Notes: a model not told the origin generated them from the sequence alone. A stretch of DNA of 64,000 bases from Prochlorococcus marinus (GCF_001180265.1 NZ_CVSW01000006.1:1-64000); one strand, 5' to 3'; positions 30,632-38,549 are shown, counted from the first letter of the stretch. A program made the numbers and translations.

Positions 30632-31415
30632 TTTGTTTAACCGTAAAATATTCACCTTATTAAAAGTCCAATATTCAAACATGTTGGAATACAGGGTAGA
30701 AATTGCATTATGGGCCATTTCAGGGATTATTCCTTTTTTCATGTTAAACATTTGGACAAATAACAATCTAAATGAATCCATAAACATTAGTGATGTTATG
30801 CTTTCTAGGTATTTCTTATGTGCTTTTTTTGTAAGACAGTTTTCTGTAGTTTGGGTTGTATTTAGTTTTGAAGAAGACTCTCTTATGGGAAAAGTATCTC
30901 CGTATCTGATCCAACCTTTAAATCCCTTTTTTAGATATTTTGCACAACATCTTGCTGAACAAATAACAAGGTTTCCTTTCGCACTAATAATTGCATTTTT
31001 CTTTTTTATTTTTAATCCAGAAAGTATATGGATTCCAAATTTAGGAATTTTATTCTTAGCATTAGTTTCTACTTTCTTATCTTTCCTAATTCAATTTTTA
31101 ATTCAGTCAATAGTGGCATGTCTGTGTTTCTGGACAGAGAGAGCATCATCGATAGAAAGATTGTTATTTATTCCAACTTTATTTCTCTCAGGCCTTTTGG
31201 CTCCAGTAGTTTCATTTCCTGCATATATTAAATCTTGGATTTATTTAACTCCTTTTCCATATCTAATTGATTTCCCTGCGAACTTATTATCAGGTAATGA
31301 AACAAATATTAGTGGAGGCTTAAGTATGCAAATTCTATGGATATTTTTACTTTTCCCATTGTTTAAAAAAATCTGGTCAGAGGGAACGAAAAAGTACACA
31401 GCTATGGGATCATGA
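30621..31415 (+). CDS. ABC-2 type exporter permease (first)
   Basis: A 264-residue integral membrane protein with about six helices, of the DUF990-like ABC-2 permease group. Recognisable features are YRVEIALWAISGIIPFFML near the N terminus, then SPYLIQPLNPFFRYFAQHL ('LI.PL.P' permease motif) at ~93-111, and the late ISGLLAPV/YLTPFPYLIDFPANLL region. It overlaps both neighbours (ATPase by 11 bases, second permease by 4), so the cassette is translationally coupled. Substrate unknown. Confidence 0.85.
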   Translation: MISNLFNRKIFTLLKVQYSNMLEYRVEIALWAISGIIPFFMLNIWTNNNLNESINISDVMLSRYFLCAFFVRQFSVVWVVFSFEEDSLMGKVSPYLIQPLNPFFRYFAQHLAEQITRFPFALIIAFFFFIFNPESIWIPNLGILFLALVSTFLSFLIQFLIQSIVACLCFWTERASSIERLLFIPTLFLSGLLAPVVSFPAYIKSWIYLTPFPYLIDFPANLLSGNETNISGGLSMQILWIFLLFPLFKKIWSEGTKKYTAMGS

Positions 31416-32206
31416 ATTTAAGAAAATATCTAAAAGTTTATAAAAAATTCTTACATACTTCTTTGGCTTGTGAATTGGAATATAAAACAAATATATTGGT
31501 TGATTTAATTACTGCAATATTAAGTTTAATAGGGAGCATTTTTTTATTATCAATATTCTTTCAAAACAATAGAAGTATTGGAGGCTGGGAATTTGAAGAG
31601 GCTCTAATAATTCAAGGTATTTATACAATTTTGAATGGGATAACTAATACATGGTTCAATCCAAACCTTACGGAAATAGTTAAACACATTAGAGAGGGAA
31701 CCTTAGATTTCGTACTTTTAAAACCTATTGATAGTCAATTTTTTATCTCACTAAAAAAAATAAACCCATCTGGCTTTTTAGAAATCATTCTTGGATTTTT
31801 CTTATTGTTATTCTGCATCAGAATAAATGAAATAAATTTAAATATGAGTTTTCTGACTCTAACTTTAATGACGATAACTTGCTCAATTTCTATTTTATAT
31901 AGCTTATGGTTCTTTATTTCTACAACTACTATTTGGTTTGTTAAGACATGGAATGCAACAGAAGTACTTAGATCATTCCTTTACATTGGAAGATTTCCTT
32001 TGAATTCATTTTCATTTTCCTTAAGAATTTTTTTTAGTGTTTTCATTCCTATTGCTTTTATAACTACAATTCCCTCTGAAGTTTTTCTAGGACTTTCTCA
32101 ATTGTGGAAAATATTGCTTGAAGTTGTTGTTGCTAGTGTATTTCTTATAACTTCAAGAAAGTTCTGGTTGTTTGCATTAAAATTCTATTCATCAGCATCT
32201 AGCTAA
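31412..32206 (+). CDS. ABC-2 type exporter permease (second)
   Basis: A second 264-residue, roughly six-helix permease, paralogous in layout to the preceding gene. It shows ELEYKTNILVDLITAILSLI at the N terminus, the matching IREGTLDFVLLKPIDSQFFI motif (~92-111), and a C-terminal FITTIPSEVFLG segment that corresponds to the ABC-2 'P..V' region. ATGA overlap with the first permease. Together the three genes encode a complete heteromeric exporter; the substrate cannot be read from sequence. Confidence 0.85.
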   Translation: MNLRKYLKVYKKFLHTSLACELEYKTNILVDLITAILSLIGSIFLLSIFFQNNRSIGGWEFEEALIIQGIYTILNGITNTWFNPNLTEIVKHIREGTLDFVLLKPIDSQFFISLKKINPSGFLEIILGFFLLLFCIRINEINLNMSFLTLTLMTITCSISILYSLWFFISTTTIWFVKTWNATEVLRSFLYIGRFPLNSFSFSLRIFFSVFIPIAFITTIPSEVFLGLSQLWKILLEVVVASVFLITSRKFWLFALKFYSSASS

Positions 32207-32209
32207 CAT

Positions 32210-32476
32210 TTATTTAATAACCTCCCTGCAAAATTCCCAAATTTGTTGTTTACTTTTCAGATTTGAAAGCCTAGATAATTTCTTAAACTGAGGTTTAGAT
32301 TTTTCAATAGATAAAAGCCTACAATTGTGTTCAATTTGATGATTTCTAGATATTATTCCTAATTTGAGTGCAACATCACAAAGGATAATTATTAAAGTAA
32401 GAAAAAAAACTATAACGAAAAATTTTGAAAATGATTTTGAATAATTTTCATTTTCAGTTTTTAATTCAAACTTCAT
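32210..32476 (-). CDS. Hypothetical single-helix membrane protein
   Basis: An 88-residue protein with one hydrophobic helix (~21-45, FFVIVFFLTLIIILCDVALK) and a charged C-terminal region containing two Cys (HNCRLL, EFCREVIK). I recognise no family. It starts at TAATG overlapping the stop of the 75-residue gene upstream, so the two are coupled, and it converges on the ABC permease with three bases between stops. Confidence 0.6.
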   Translation of the reverse strand: MKFELKTENENYSKSFSKFFVIVFFLTLIIILCDVALKLGIISRNHQIEHNCRLLSIEKSKPQFKKLSRLSNLKSKQQIWEFCREVIK

Positions 32477-32703
32477 TACTTAACTATATGCTGAGGGCAC
32501 TTAATTGCAGCAATTGCGACGGCAGTAACTTTGAAATTTTCTGACTTCTCAATAACCTTTTTAACCTCTAATGGTCCAAATTTATTACTTGCATCACTGT
32601 AGGAAAGAAGTAAAGATTTATAGTTATCATGACCTAGATTTCTATATTCACAGAAATTATCTCCAACATAGTTCAAAAGCGTAAGTAAAGTTAATTCAAT
32701 CAT
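32476..32703 (-). CDS. Hypothetical small protein
   Basis: A 75-residue soluble, helix-rich protein beginning MIELTLLTLLNYVGDNFCEY and ending AIAAIKCPQHIVK. The C-terminal half (SENFKVTAVAIAAIKCP) alternates hydrophobic residues. No domain is recognised. It is the first gene of a two-gene unit with the downstream membrane protein (one-base TAATG overlap). Confidence 0.6.
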   Translation of the reverse strand: MIELTLLTLLNYVGDNFCEYRNLGHDNYKSLLLSYSDASNKFGPLEVKKVIEKSENFKVTAVAIAAIKCPQHIVK

Positions 32704-32887
32704 TAAAGGCTATCTACTAGATAAGTCCTTACGAATGATACTGTGCAAGACATTTTTAACAAGTAAAATTACAAAAAACACTTGAAATCAAAAAATAAGA
32801 TTTTACACATAAGCTTGAAAATTACAAAATTATTTCAGAATTGATAAATTCACATATTAGAAAATCATTAAAGCACTATCTGTAGTG

Positions 32888-32893
32888 TATAAA
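32888..32893 (+). promoter_or_regulatory. -10-like box TATAAA for the sRNA candidate
   Basis: TATAAA lies about 7-12 bases upstream of the predicted RNA 5' end (around 32900). It is supported only by position relative to the structured element and terminator. Confidence 0.4.
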
Positions 32894-32899
32894 GTGACT

Positions 32900-32997
32900 G
32901 CTAATTGCGCTATGGATAGGGGGTTGCATTTTTAAAGAAATTGGTTTAAAAATAAGATTCCCCATCACCCGGCCCCACATATGTGAGGCCTTTTTTT
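32900..32997 (+). ncRNA. Candidate structured small RNA
   Basis: About 98 bases of unusually structured, relatively GC-rich sequence in an AT-rich gap. An outer stem GAT-(A)-GGGG at 32915-32922 pairs with CCCCATC at 32960-32966. Inside it, a perfect 9-bp hairpin ATTTTTAAA/TTTAAAAAT (32928-32936 with 32945-32953) has an eight-base loop GAAATTGG. A GC-rich terminator follows at once. It also contains an 8-codon frame ATG...TAA (MDRGLHF) at 32912-32935. I do not recognise it as tmRNA, 6S, SRP RNA or Yfr1. The 5' end is inferred from the -10 box. Confidence 0.55.
32971..32997 (+). terminator. Strong intrinsic terminator of the sRNA candidate
   Basis: GGCC at 32971-32974 pairs with GGCC at 32987-32990, then one C-A mismatch and CAC/GTG around an ATAT loop. 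Seven T residues follow (32991-32997). Confidence 0.85.
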
Positions 32998-33151
32998 ATG
33001 GTTTTTAAACAAAGTCCAAAAGTATTATTAAATAAAACAAGTAATTCATTAACCCCTTTGATAACAAATAAAGATAATAAATAATTTATTTTTTAATTTA
33101 TAATCCTGCTTTAGAATTTTTACCAAAATATACTACTATCCTCCAATAATT

Positions 33152-33964
33152 TTATAAAAGGCTTTTTATGGATTTAATTAATAAGCTAATACCAACCAAA
33201 ATACAGACTGTTGTAAAAGTTTTCTTAATAAGTATATTCCCAATTAATTTTGACAGATGAGCTCCGAAAAATCCTCCAGTAAAGGAACCAATTATTAAAA
33301 CTATCAAAAAATTTATTGGAACCGATCCTATTCTTGCTAAAAATACAGCACCGACAAAATTCCAAAAAATCCCAACAGTAAAAAATGTCATACTTATGGC
33401 TCGAAGAAAATCCATTTCAAAAGTTTTTATTAATAGTATTGTTACAAGCAATCCAGTTCCGGAAGAAATAGAACCATTTAATATACCTATAAGAAAAATA
33501 AAAATTAAAAATCTAAATTTATGAACAAAATTAAGCTCTTTATTACCAGACGAAAACCCTAAATTTGGTTTAATGAATGAGTAAAAAGCTAATAATATAG
33601 ATATTATTCCTAAAATTAAGTACAAATACTTTTCCGATACATATTCAACCACAGATGCTCCCAAAATTACTCCTGGTAATCCAAAAATTAAAATTTGCCA
33701 AGCAACACTTATATCATTACCTAAAGATTTGTAATTTCTTAAGGAACCCCCTATTCCTAGTGCTACTGTTGCTAATTTATGACTAGCCAGAGCCTGATAA
33801 TAAGGTACTCCAGATAAAATCAATGCAGGCAATTGTAATAATCCTGCTCCTCCTCCAGAAATCGCAGAGAAAGTATTAGAAAAAAACGATATCCAAAAGA
33901 TATAAATACTTTTAAATAAAGAATGATCAAAATTTCCTAATAATACTGTTAATAAATAAAACAT
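33152..33964 (-). CDS. TauE/SafE family anion permease
   Basis: A 270-residue protein with about eight hydrophobic helices in two repeats. The repeat signatures are visible: SAISGGGAGLLQLPALILSG (~34-53) in the first half and GILNGSISSGTGLLVTILLI (~159-178) in the second, each with the Gly-rich loop characteristic of TauE/SafE (sulfite exporter-like) transporters. The transported ion is not known here. It is divergent from the HNH gene across ~140 bases. Confidence 0.87.
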   Translation of the reverse strand: MFYLLTVLLGNFDHSLFKSIYIFWISFFSNTFSAISGGGAGLLQLPALILSGVPYYQALASHKLATVALGIGGSLRNYKSLGNDISVAWQILIFGLPGVILGASVVEYVSEKYLYLILGIISILLAFYSFIKPNLGFSSGNKELNFVHKFRFLIFIFLIGILNGSISSGTGLLVTILLIKTFEMDFLRAISMTFFTVGIFWNFVGAVFLARIGSVPINFLIVLIIGSFTGGFFGAHLSKLIGNILIKKTFTTVCILVGISLLIKSIKSLL

Positions 33965-34104
33965 TAACTATAAATTGCCCTTTTTATTAATAAGTGAAAA
34001 TTTTTCTTTTCATAAGAAACATTTGCTTTAAGAAGTCTTATCTTATCTTTTGCATTCATACTTTAAAAAAAACTGTTATTATCATAAAAATTATCAAGAA
34101 TTTC

Positions 34105-34446
34105 ATGCATAGAAAAGATGCAATTTACCTTGATCAGTTTTGTCCCAAGATAAGTAATAAAAATTGGAGAGAGTCACTTAATAAACTTACAAATTTTACA
34201 TGTATTTATTGCGGTAAACCCTCAGAATCACTCGACCACCTTCATCCTATGTCAAAAGGGGGGATTAGCAGCTCAAGTAATTGCGTACCATGTTGTTTGT
34301 CATGTAATGGGAAGAAATCAGATTCAGAAGTTCTTAGTTGGTACAGAAAACAAAATTTTTATGATCCTAGAAGAGCTATGGCGATACGAGCATGGTTTAA
34401 TGATGATTTAAAACTAGCGTCAGTTCTTTTGAACTACTTAAATTAA
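34105..34446 (+). CDS. HNH endonuclease domain protein
   Basis: A 113-residue protein whose middle is an HNH/zinc module: CIYCGKPSESLDHLHPMSKG followed by NCVPCCLSCNGKKSD. The CxxC...DHLHP...N...CxxCN pattern contains the two zinc Cys pairs and the catalytic DH. Start placed at ATG 34105 (MHRKDAIYLDQ); the longer frame from 33994 adds a non-conserved Ile/Lys-rich leader. Free-standing HNH proteins of this size are common in cyanobacteria and can be host genes or remnants of mobile elements; no intron or repeat is visible around it. Confidence 0.82.
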   Translation: MHRKDAIYLDQFCPKISNKNWRESLNKLTNFTCIYCGKPSESLDHLHPMSKGGISSSSNCVPCCLSCNGKKSDSEVLSWYRKQNFYDPRRAMAIRAWFNDDLKLASVLLNYLN

Positions 34447-34534
34447 ACAATGAATAATAAATTGATTGAGATTCGAAAAAATATTTTTGTATATCCTTGA
34501 ATTGGATCCTTTATTTGAGTAAGCACTATTTTTA

Positions 34535-34729
34535 TTAAATTATTCTTATTTTTTCTGAATTTATATTATTGCTTTTGAAAATAGAGATATTAGAATAATC
34601 CTCTTTCCAAATTATTGGTGAATCTATAACCTTTCTTTCTGGTGACTTTACTGAAAAAATCAATCCAAATACAAAAAGAACAGTAATCAAAATTATAGTT
34701 AATACTAATTTGTCTGAAATATTATTCAT
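34535..34729 (-). CDS. Hypothetical single-helix membrane protein
   Basis: A 64-residue protein: short N-terminal tail, one helix (~8-27, LVLTIILITVLFVFGLIFSV), and a ~37-residue hydrophilic C-terminal region. I recognise no family. It lies 9 bases after the secreted-protein gene at 34739 on the same strand, so they probably share a transcript. Confidence 0.55.
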   Translation of the reverse strand: MNNISDKLVLTIILITVLFVFGLIFSVKSPERKVIDSPIIWKEDYSNISIFKSNNINSEKIRII

Positions 34730-34738
34730 TAACCTAAT

Positions 34739-35140
34739 CTATCTTGAAAATTTTTTGTCAGGAGTAGTTTTTTCGTAAATTTCTAGAAAATATGATTTAA
34801 AATAATCAACTCCCTCCTTTCCAATTAATCCAAACGACCATCCACAATCATTTACTACTTGCAATGAAATTTGATTTGCCAAGTCACTTTTCTCAATCCA
34901 TTTTTTCTGAGGATTATAAGAGAAAGATATAATGTTTTCAGTTTTTACAATAGCTGATTTCATTGCTTCATCTTTAGAAAAACCATTTTGGATAGCATTA
35001 CAATATTTTTTAGAGAAATTATTAGAGATCCTATTTTGTAACAAGCTAACACTAGGATCGGAAGTATCAAAAGCTAAACCAATTGCAGGTTTTAATTGAA
35101 AAATTATAAATAAAAGTAATACAAAAAATAATTTTAACAA
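34739..35140 (-). CDS. Secreted protein with two conserved cysteines (paralogue of the gene at 53.7 kb)
   Basis: A 133-residue protein with an N-terminal signal peptide (~1-22, cleavage likely near GLA). The mature part has FSKKYCNAIQNGFSKDEAM (~41-59) and VVNDCGWSFGLIG (~95-107). The spacing of FxKxYC, G...D.A and the later DCG/NCG is repeated in the protein encoded at 53707-54095, so they form a small family. A disulfide between the two Cys is an inference. Probably periplasmic or thylakoid-lumenal; function unknown. Confidence 0.65.
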   Translation of the reverse strand: MLKLFFVLLLFIIFQLKPAIGLAFDTSDPSVSLLQNRISNNFSKKYCNAIQNGFSKDEAMKSAIVKTENIISFSYNPQKKWIEKSDLANQISLQVVNDCGWSFGLIGKEGVDYFKSYFLEIYEKTTPDKKFSR

Positions 35141-35304
35141 CAGCTATTAATCAAGAGTTTATAAGTAATATAATAGTATTTAAAAATTATCTTTTCAATT
35201 AAATCTGTTAATTATTAAAAGCAAATTAAATTTCAATTTATTAATAATTAAGAGTATTGCGATAAGTTCAGTAATAATAGTCAGAGGTTTATTTGACTAC
35301 AAAT

Positions 35305-35526
35305 ATGTACGAATCATTGATGACATTGCTATTTTTTCCTGATTGGACAAATGGATTACCTTCAGATTTCTTAATTCTTCATTTTTTTGTAGGAGCTGTG
35401 ATTTTCCCATTCAACATGATTCATGCTAAAGCAAGAAAAATTGACAGTCAAAACCCACAGGAAGCTGCTAATGGGTATAAAAATTCAGACAATGCAACAT
35501 TTTTTGGATACGAGGAAATCAATTAG
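35305..35526 (+). CDS. Hypothetical membrane-associated protein
   Basis: A 73-residue protein beginning MYESLMTLLFFPDWTNG (start at ATG 35305; TTG 35293 would add four residues). One hydrophobic segment (LILHFFVGAVIFPFNMI, ~24-40) is followed by a charged, Asn/Ala/Gly-rich C terminus ending FFGYEEIN. No family recognised. It is 33 bases upstream of another one-helix gene on the same strand. Confidence 0.6.
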   Translation: MYESLMTLLFFPDWTNGLPSDFLILHFFVGAVIFPFNMIHAKARKIDSQNPQEAANGYKNSDNATFFGYEEIN

Positions 35527-35559
35527 ATTTCCATAAACCTTTTTTAAGGAATTAGTTTA

Positions 35560-35787
35560 TTGATGATAATTTCCCTAAATACATCTTTAGATCTTAAAAT
35601 ATTCAGTCCTAGTCAGCCTTTAGGAATATTCATAATTTTGGTAGGATTAATATTTACTGGCATGATTTTCTATATTATTTATGCTGTAAGTACTAATAAA
35701 GAATCCCTAGAAGACAAAAAAATAAGAAATAAAAAGGAGTACTTGCAAAAGGAGAGAATAGGGAAATTATTTCCTAAGAAAAAATAA
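35560..35787 (+). CDS. Small single-helix membrane protein with basic tail
   Basis: A 75-residue protein: a short N-terminal region, one helix (~21-44, GIFIILVGLIFTGMIFYIIY), then a highly charged Lys/Glu/Arg tail (~49-75) ending FPKKK. The tail should be cytoplasmic or stromal-side. It is close behind the 73-residue gene, so probably co-transcribed. Family not recognised. Confidence 0.6.
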   Translation: MMIISLNTSLDLKIFSPSQPLGIFIILVGLIFTGMIFYIIYAVSTNKESLEDKKIRNKKEYLQKERIGKLFPKKK

Positions 35788-35887
35788 ATTTAATTGCTTT
35801 ATTACTATAAAGATATTTATTTATATTATTAATTATTAAATCAGTAGGATCTAAAAACATTAATTTTAATTCTCTTAAATCAAACAT
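35774..35887 (-). CDS. Possible 37-residue mini-protein
   Basis: Direct translation gives MFDLRELKLMFLDPTDLIIN and then a Tyr/Asn/Lys-rich end. An AAGGAG motif abuts the first ATG too closely to act on it but is well placed for no other start, and the 3' end overlaps the convergent gene by 14 bases. Weakly supported. Confidence 0.3.
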   Translation of the reverse strand: MFDLRELKLMFLDPTDLIINNINKYLYSNKAIKFIFS

Positions 35888-36012
35888 CTCCTTAAAAATT
35901 TAACTATAACAACAAAATTTTCTTTACGAGGACTTCATATTGTTAATAGCACCGCAAAATTATTTTCATATCAAGCAAAAAATGTTAAAAATGGAAAAAA
36001 TAATTTGAAATC

Positions 36013-36516
36013 TTGGAGAATTCATCTCAATATCTATTTCTTGCTAGTGGAGTGAATAATGGAGAAGGGTTTTGGATTGTGGGAATAAAAAATTGCGATG
36101 AAAATATCCTTGATGATGAAAATCTTTTAGATTGCCATAGAAAAGAATTAATAGGTAATGAATCAGCAAAAGATATTGTTTTAGCTATTAATTTAAACGT
36201 AAATAATTTATTAAATGAACTAAGAAACAAAAATTATTTAATTGCAAGACCTTCCATGGGGATTCCATTTGATATCCCTTTAGAAATCTTGGAAAATATT
36301 TTTGATTTTTGGTTAGATATTTATAAAAATCATGAAGCCTGGGTAGCTTGTATAGGACTTCTTAAGGTTAGAAAGAGGATTCCCCTAACAAACCTAATTG
36401 AAAGCGAAAGTTTAAAAGGAAACTCTAAAAAATGGGCTATCAAAATTGAAACTTTACATACTTATAATCCCCCTTCAACTAAAAATGAAAAATTAAATGA
36501 TCCCATGTGGGAATAA
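36013..36516 (+). CDS. Hypothetical soluble protein
   Basis: A 167-residue protein without a signal peptide or membrane segment; TTG start at 36013 (M-ENSSQYLFLASGV). The middle contains ARPSMGIPFDIPLEILENIF, and the C terminus ends LNDPMWE. Mixed alpha/beta composition suggests a folded cytoplasmic protein. I recognise no family. It begins a plus-strand run leading to the phosphoribosyltransferase and deoxyribosyltransferase genes, 74 bases before the next gene. Confidence 0.6.
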   Translation: MENSSQYLFLASGVNNGEGFWIVGIKNCDENILDDENLLDCHRKELIGNESAKDIVLAINLNVNNLLNELRNKNYLIARPSMGIPFDIPLEILENIFDFWLDIYKNHEAWVACIGLLKVRKRIPLTNLIESESLKGNSKKWAIKIETLHTYNPPSTKNEKLNDPMWE

Positions 36517-36590
36517 TTTTATCTTTAAATACTTAAAATATTTACTTAGTTGGATATTTAAGTAAAAATAAAATAACTAATAATTTAAAA

Positions 36591-36776
36591 ATGAATAAAC
36601 CATATTCTTTTAGTATCGATCAAATGAACGGGGTAGTTGAGGATACATACGCCAATATTATAAATGAATGTGAAAATTTGAAAAAAAATACTAATTGTCC
36701 AAATGAGCAAATAGTAGCACTTTTAAGTGTAATTGCTTCAAATTACGCTACCACAACAGAAAACAACGAAAATTAA
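36591..36776 (+). CDS. Hypothetical small helical protein
   Basis: A 61-residue acidic, helical protein (MNKPYSFSIDQMNGVVEDTY at the start, CPNEQIVALLSVIASNYA in the second half, NNEN at the end). No family is recognised. Its stop is one base before the ATG of the phosphoribosyltransferase gene, so it is very likely co-translated with it. Confidence 0.6.
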   Translation: MNKPYSFSIDQMNGVVEDTYANIINECENLKKNTNCPNEQIVALLSVIASNYATTTENNEN

Positions 36777-36777
36777 A

Positions 36778-37173
36778 ATGATAAGTTACTTTACTTGGAG
36801 CGAATTTGATAAGAGCGTAGAAGTAATAGCTGATAAATGCAGGTTTAAGAAGTTTTCTGGAATATATGGAGTTCCTCGGGGTGGATTATGTCTTGCTGTA
36901 GCACTAAGCCACAAATTAAAAATTGAATTAATTTCAAAACCAATAAATAATTCACTAATAGTAGATGATGTTTATGAAACTGGTCTTACATTAACGACCT
37001 TCAAGGATATTGAAGGAGCAGTGTTTTTTGTATTATTTAGCAAGATTGAACCCACATGGTGGAATACTGTATTTATATCAAAAAAAAGCCAATGGATAGT
37101 TTTCCCATGGGAAAATACTTTTAATTCAAAAAATGACCGCGAAGAGTACATCAAAAAAAGAGGTTTAAGTTGA
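36778..37173 (+). CDS. Phosphoribosyltransferase (type I PRTase, Gpt-like)
   Basis: A compact 131-residue type I PRTase. The PRPP-binding loop is LIVDDVYETGLTL (~60-72, DD followed by ETG), preceded by YGVPRGGLCLA (~28-38) and ending with WIVFPWE, as in xanthine/hypoxanthine PRTases of the Gpt group. It probably salvages a purine base with PRPP, but the base cannot be fixed from sequence. ATG 36778 chosen; the frame from 36733 lies inside the upstream gene. The next gene starts at TTG overlapping its stop. Confidence 0.8.
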   Translation: MISYFTWSEFDKSVEVIADKCRFKKFSGIYGVPRGGLCLAVALSHKLKIELISKPINNSLIVDDVYETGLTLTTFKDIEGAVFFVLFSKIEPTWWNTVFISKKSQWIVFPWENTFNSKNDREEYIKKRGLS

Positions 37174-37628
37174 GAAAGAAATTATATTTGGCAAATCCAT
37201 ATGGATTTTCAAAACAAACTAAAACTCTCTTACGAGAATTTATTGAAATCTTCAATGATTTAAATGTAGAAGTATTTGAACCTTTTGAGAGAGCAAAACC
37301 ACTAACACAAGAAGAAAGTGAATGGGCATATGACGTTGCAAGAAGTAATTTCCATGATTTAAAAGAATGCGATTGTATTTTTGCGATTGTTAATGGAAAT
37401 CCACCAGATGAAGGTGTAATGATTGAATTAGGTATCGCAATTGCTCTAAATAAGGAAATCTTTTTATTCAGAGATGATTTTAGAAATTGTTCCGATAGCG
37501 ATCAATACCCATTAAATCTAATGTTATTTCTCGGACTGCCTAAAGATGATTGGGAAAAATATTATTTTGAATCATTACAAGATATAAAAAGTAATAAAAA
37601 AAGATTTGTTAAGTGGGCAAAAAATTAA
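37170..37628 (+). CDS. Nucleoside 2-deoxyribosyltransferase
   Basis: A 152-residue protein matching the NDT family, which swaps bases on 2'-deoxyribonucleosides. It has YLANPYGFS near the N terminus, VFEPFERAK, ARSNFHDLKECDCIFAIVNG, and DEGVMIELGIAIALNK (~89-104) carrying the candidate nucleophilic Glu. It starts at TTG (37170) overlapping the PRTase stop by four bases, so the two salvage-type enzymes are coupled. A nucleoside/base salvage role is inferred from both families. Confidence 0.82.
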   Translation: MRKKLYLANPYGFSKQTKTLLREFIEIFNDLNVEVFEPFERAKPLTQEESEWAYDVARSNFHDLKECDCIFAIVNGNPPDEGVMIELGIAIALNKEIFLFRDDFRNCSDSDQYPLNLMLFLGLPKDDWEKYYFESLQDIKSNKKRFVKWAKN

Positions 37629-37713
37629 GATACATAAACCATCAATTCTTGATTAGAAGTTTGAATTTAAATTTATCTGTTGAGGTGCTAGAATATTATT
37701 TATTTAGAAAATT

Positions 37714-37890
37714 TTGACACAGGTAACAGTTGGAGAGAACGAGGGAATTGAATCAGCCCTTAGAAGATTTAAAAGACAAGTATCTAAATCTGGAATCTTT
37801 GCAGATTTAAAAAGACTTAGGCATCACGAAACTCCTATTGAAAAATACAAGAGAAAATTACAACAGAGAAGAAAAGCAAGAAGAAGATAA
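37714..37890 (+). CDS. rpsU: 30S ribosomal protein bS21
   Basis: Found by direct translation: 58 residues from TTG 37714. It contains the bS21 signatures [20 protein letters not shown], then [15 protein letters not shown], and ends in a basic tail ([14 protein letters not shown]). bS21 sits near the anti-Shine-Dalgarno end of 16S rRNA and assists initiation. It lies alone, 85 bases after the deoxyribosyltransferase gene, and no Shine-Dalgarno is obvious before the TTG. Confidence 0.95.
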
Positions 37891-37960
37891 TCTTCTATAA
37901 CTTATAAAGGTTTTGTTAATTTTTAATGTTAATAAATTTATAGAGGTTAAGAAAATTTGA

Positions 37961-38284
37961 CTATTTAAGCTTTTTAAGCTTCTTAACAAGATTTATTCCA
38001 ACTCCTGACACAGCAAGTAGATCTTTTTCATCGGCGGCTATAACTGCCTTAGTTGTTTTAAATCCAGCCTCATACAAAGCTTTTGCGCTTTTTGCTCCAA
38101 CTCCTGGGAGTGTTGTCAAAGTTTCAATATTTTTCTTAGAATTGACTGTTTTGGTTTTTGTTTTTGTTTTTGTTTTTGTTTTTGCAGACTTTGCTGCTTT
38201 TTTTTCTTTCTTTAAAGGAGTTTCAGGAGTTACTGCACTTTTAAATAGAATTGATTTTATTTTGCTGAGAAATTTAGAAATCAT
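37961..38284 (-). CDS. Helix-hairpin-helix protein with lysine/threonine repeat linker
   Basis: A 107-residue basic protein. Residues ~22-51 are Lys/Ala/Thr-rich and include six KT dipeptides in a row. Residues ~55-107 form a double HhH module: LTTLPGVGAKSAKALYEAGF and LLAVSGVGINLVKKLKKLK, of the non-specific DNA-binding type seen in helicases and nucleases. No catalytic domain is attached, so it may be a DNA-compacting or architectural protein. The KT run is encoded by a hexanucleotide repeat (38154-38184). Confidence 0.72.
   Translation of the reverse strand: MISKFLSKIKSILFKSAVTPETPLKKEKKAAKSAKTKTKTKTKTKTVNSKKNIETLTTLPGVGAKSAKALYEAGFKTTKAVIAADEKDLLAVSGVGINLVKKLKKLK
38154..38184. repeat. 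Hexanucleotide (TTTTTG) repeat
   Basis: Five tandem GTTTTT units on the plus strand, encoding the Lys-Thr run of the HhH protein on the minus strand. Slippage here would change the linker length in steps of two residues without breaking the frame. Confidence 0.8.
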
Positions 38285-38549
38285 TGAAATACATAAGTAA
38301 TAAAATTAGCTCTTCAATTTAATATTATCAAATTCCAGAGGAATTAATAACTATAAAATAACTAATTGAATAGAAATAATTTATTTACAATTATATAAAG
38401 ACACACATTTAATATTTATGCAAGCTTAGGAGCCATATCAAGGTATTATACATTAATTTAAAACTAAAAAAAGATAAAATATATTTTCAAAATTTAAAGG
38501 TATCTATTAATAATAAAGTTAAAATCTAATTAAAGAAAAGATTATTAAA

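Larger units (their letters stand above)
32704..33151. other. 448-base gap containing an sRNA candidate
   Basis: The left ~180 bases and right ~150 bases are AT-rich with no frame worth calling. The middle holds a structured RNA candidate with -10 box and terminator, listed separately. Confidence 0.7.

Noticed and set aside
32900-32997. SRP RNA, 6S RNA, tmRNA or Yfr1
   Set aside because: No SRP GGAA-loop domain, no 6S open bubble, no tmRNA tag frame or tRNA-like ends, and no Yfr1 ACUCCUCAC motif.
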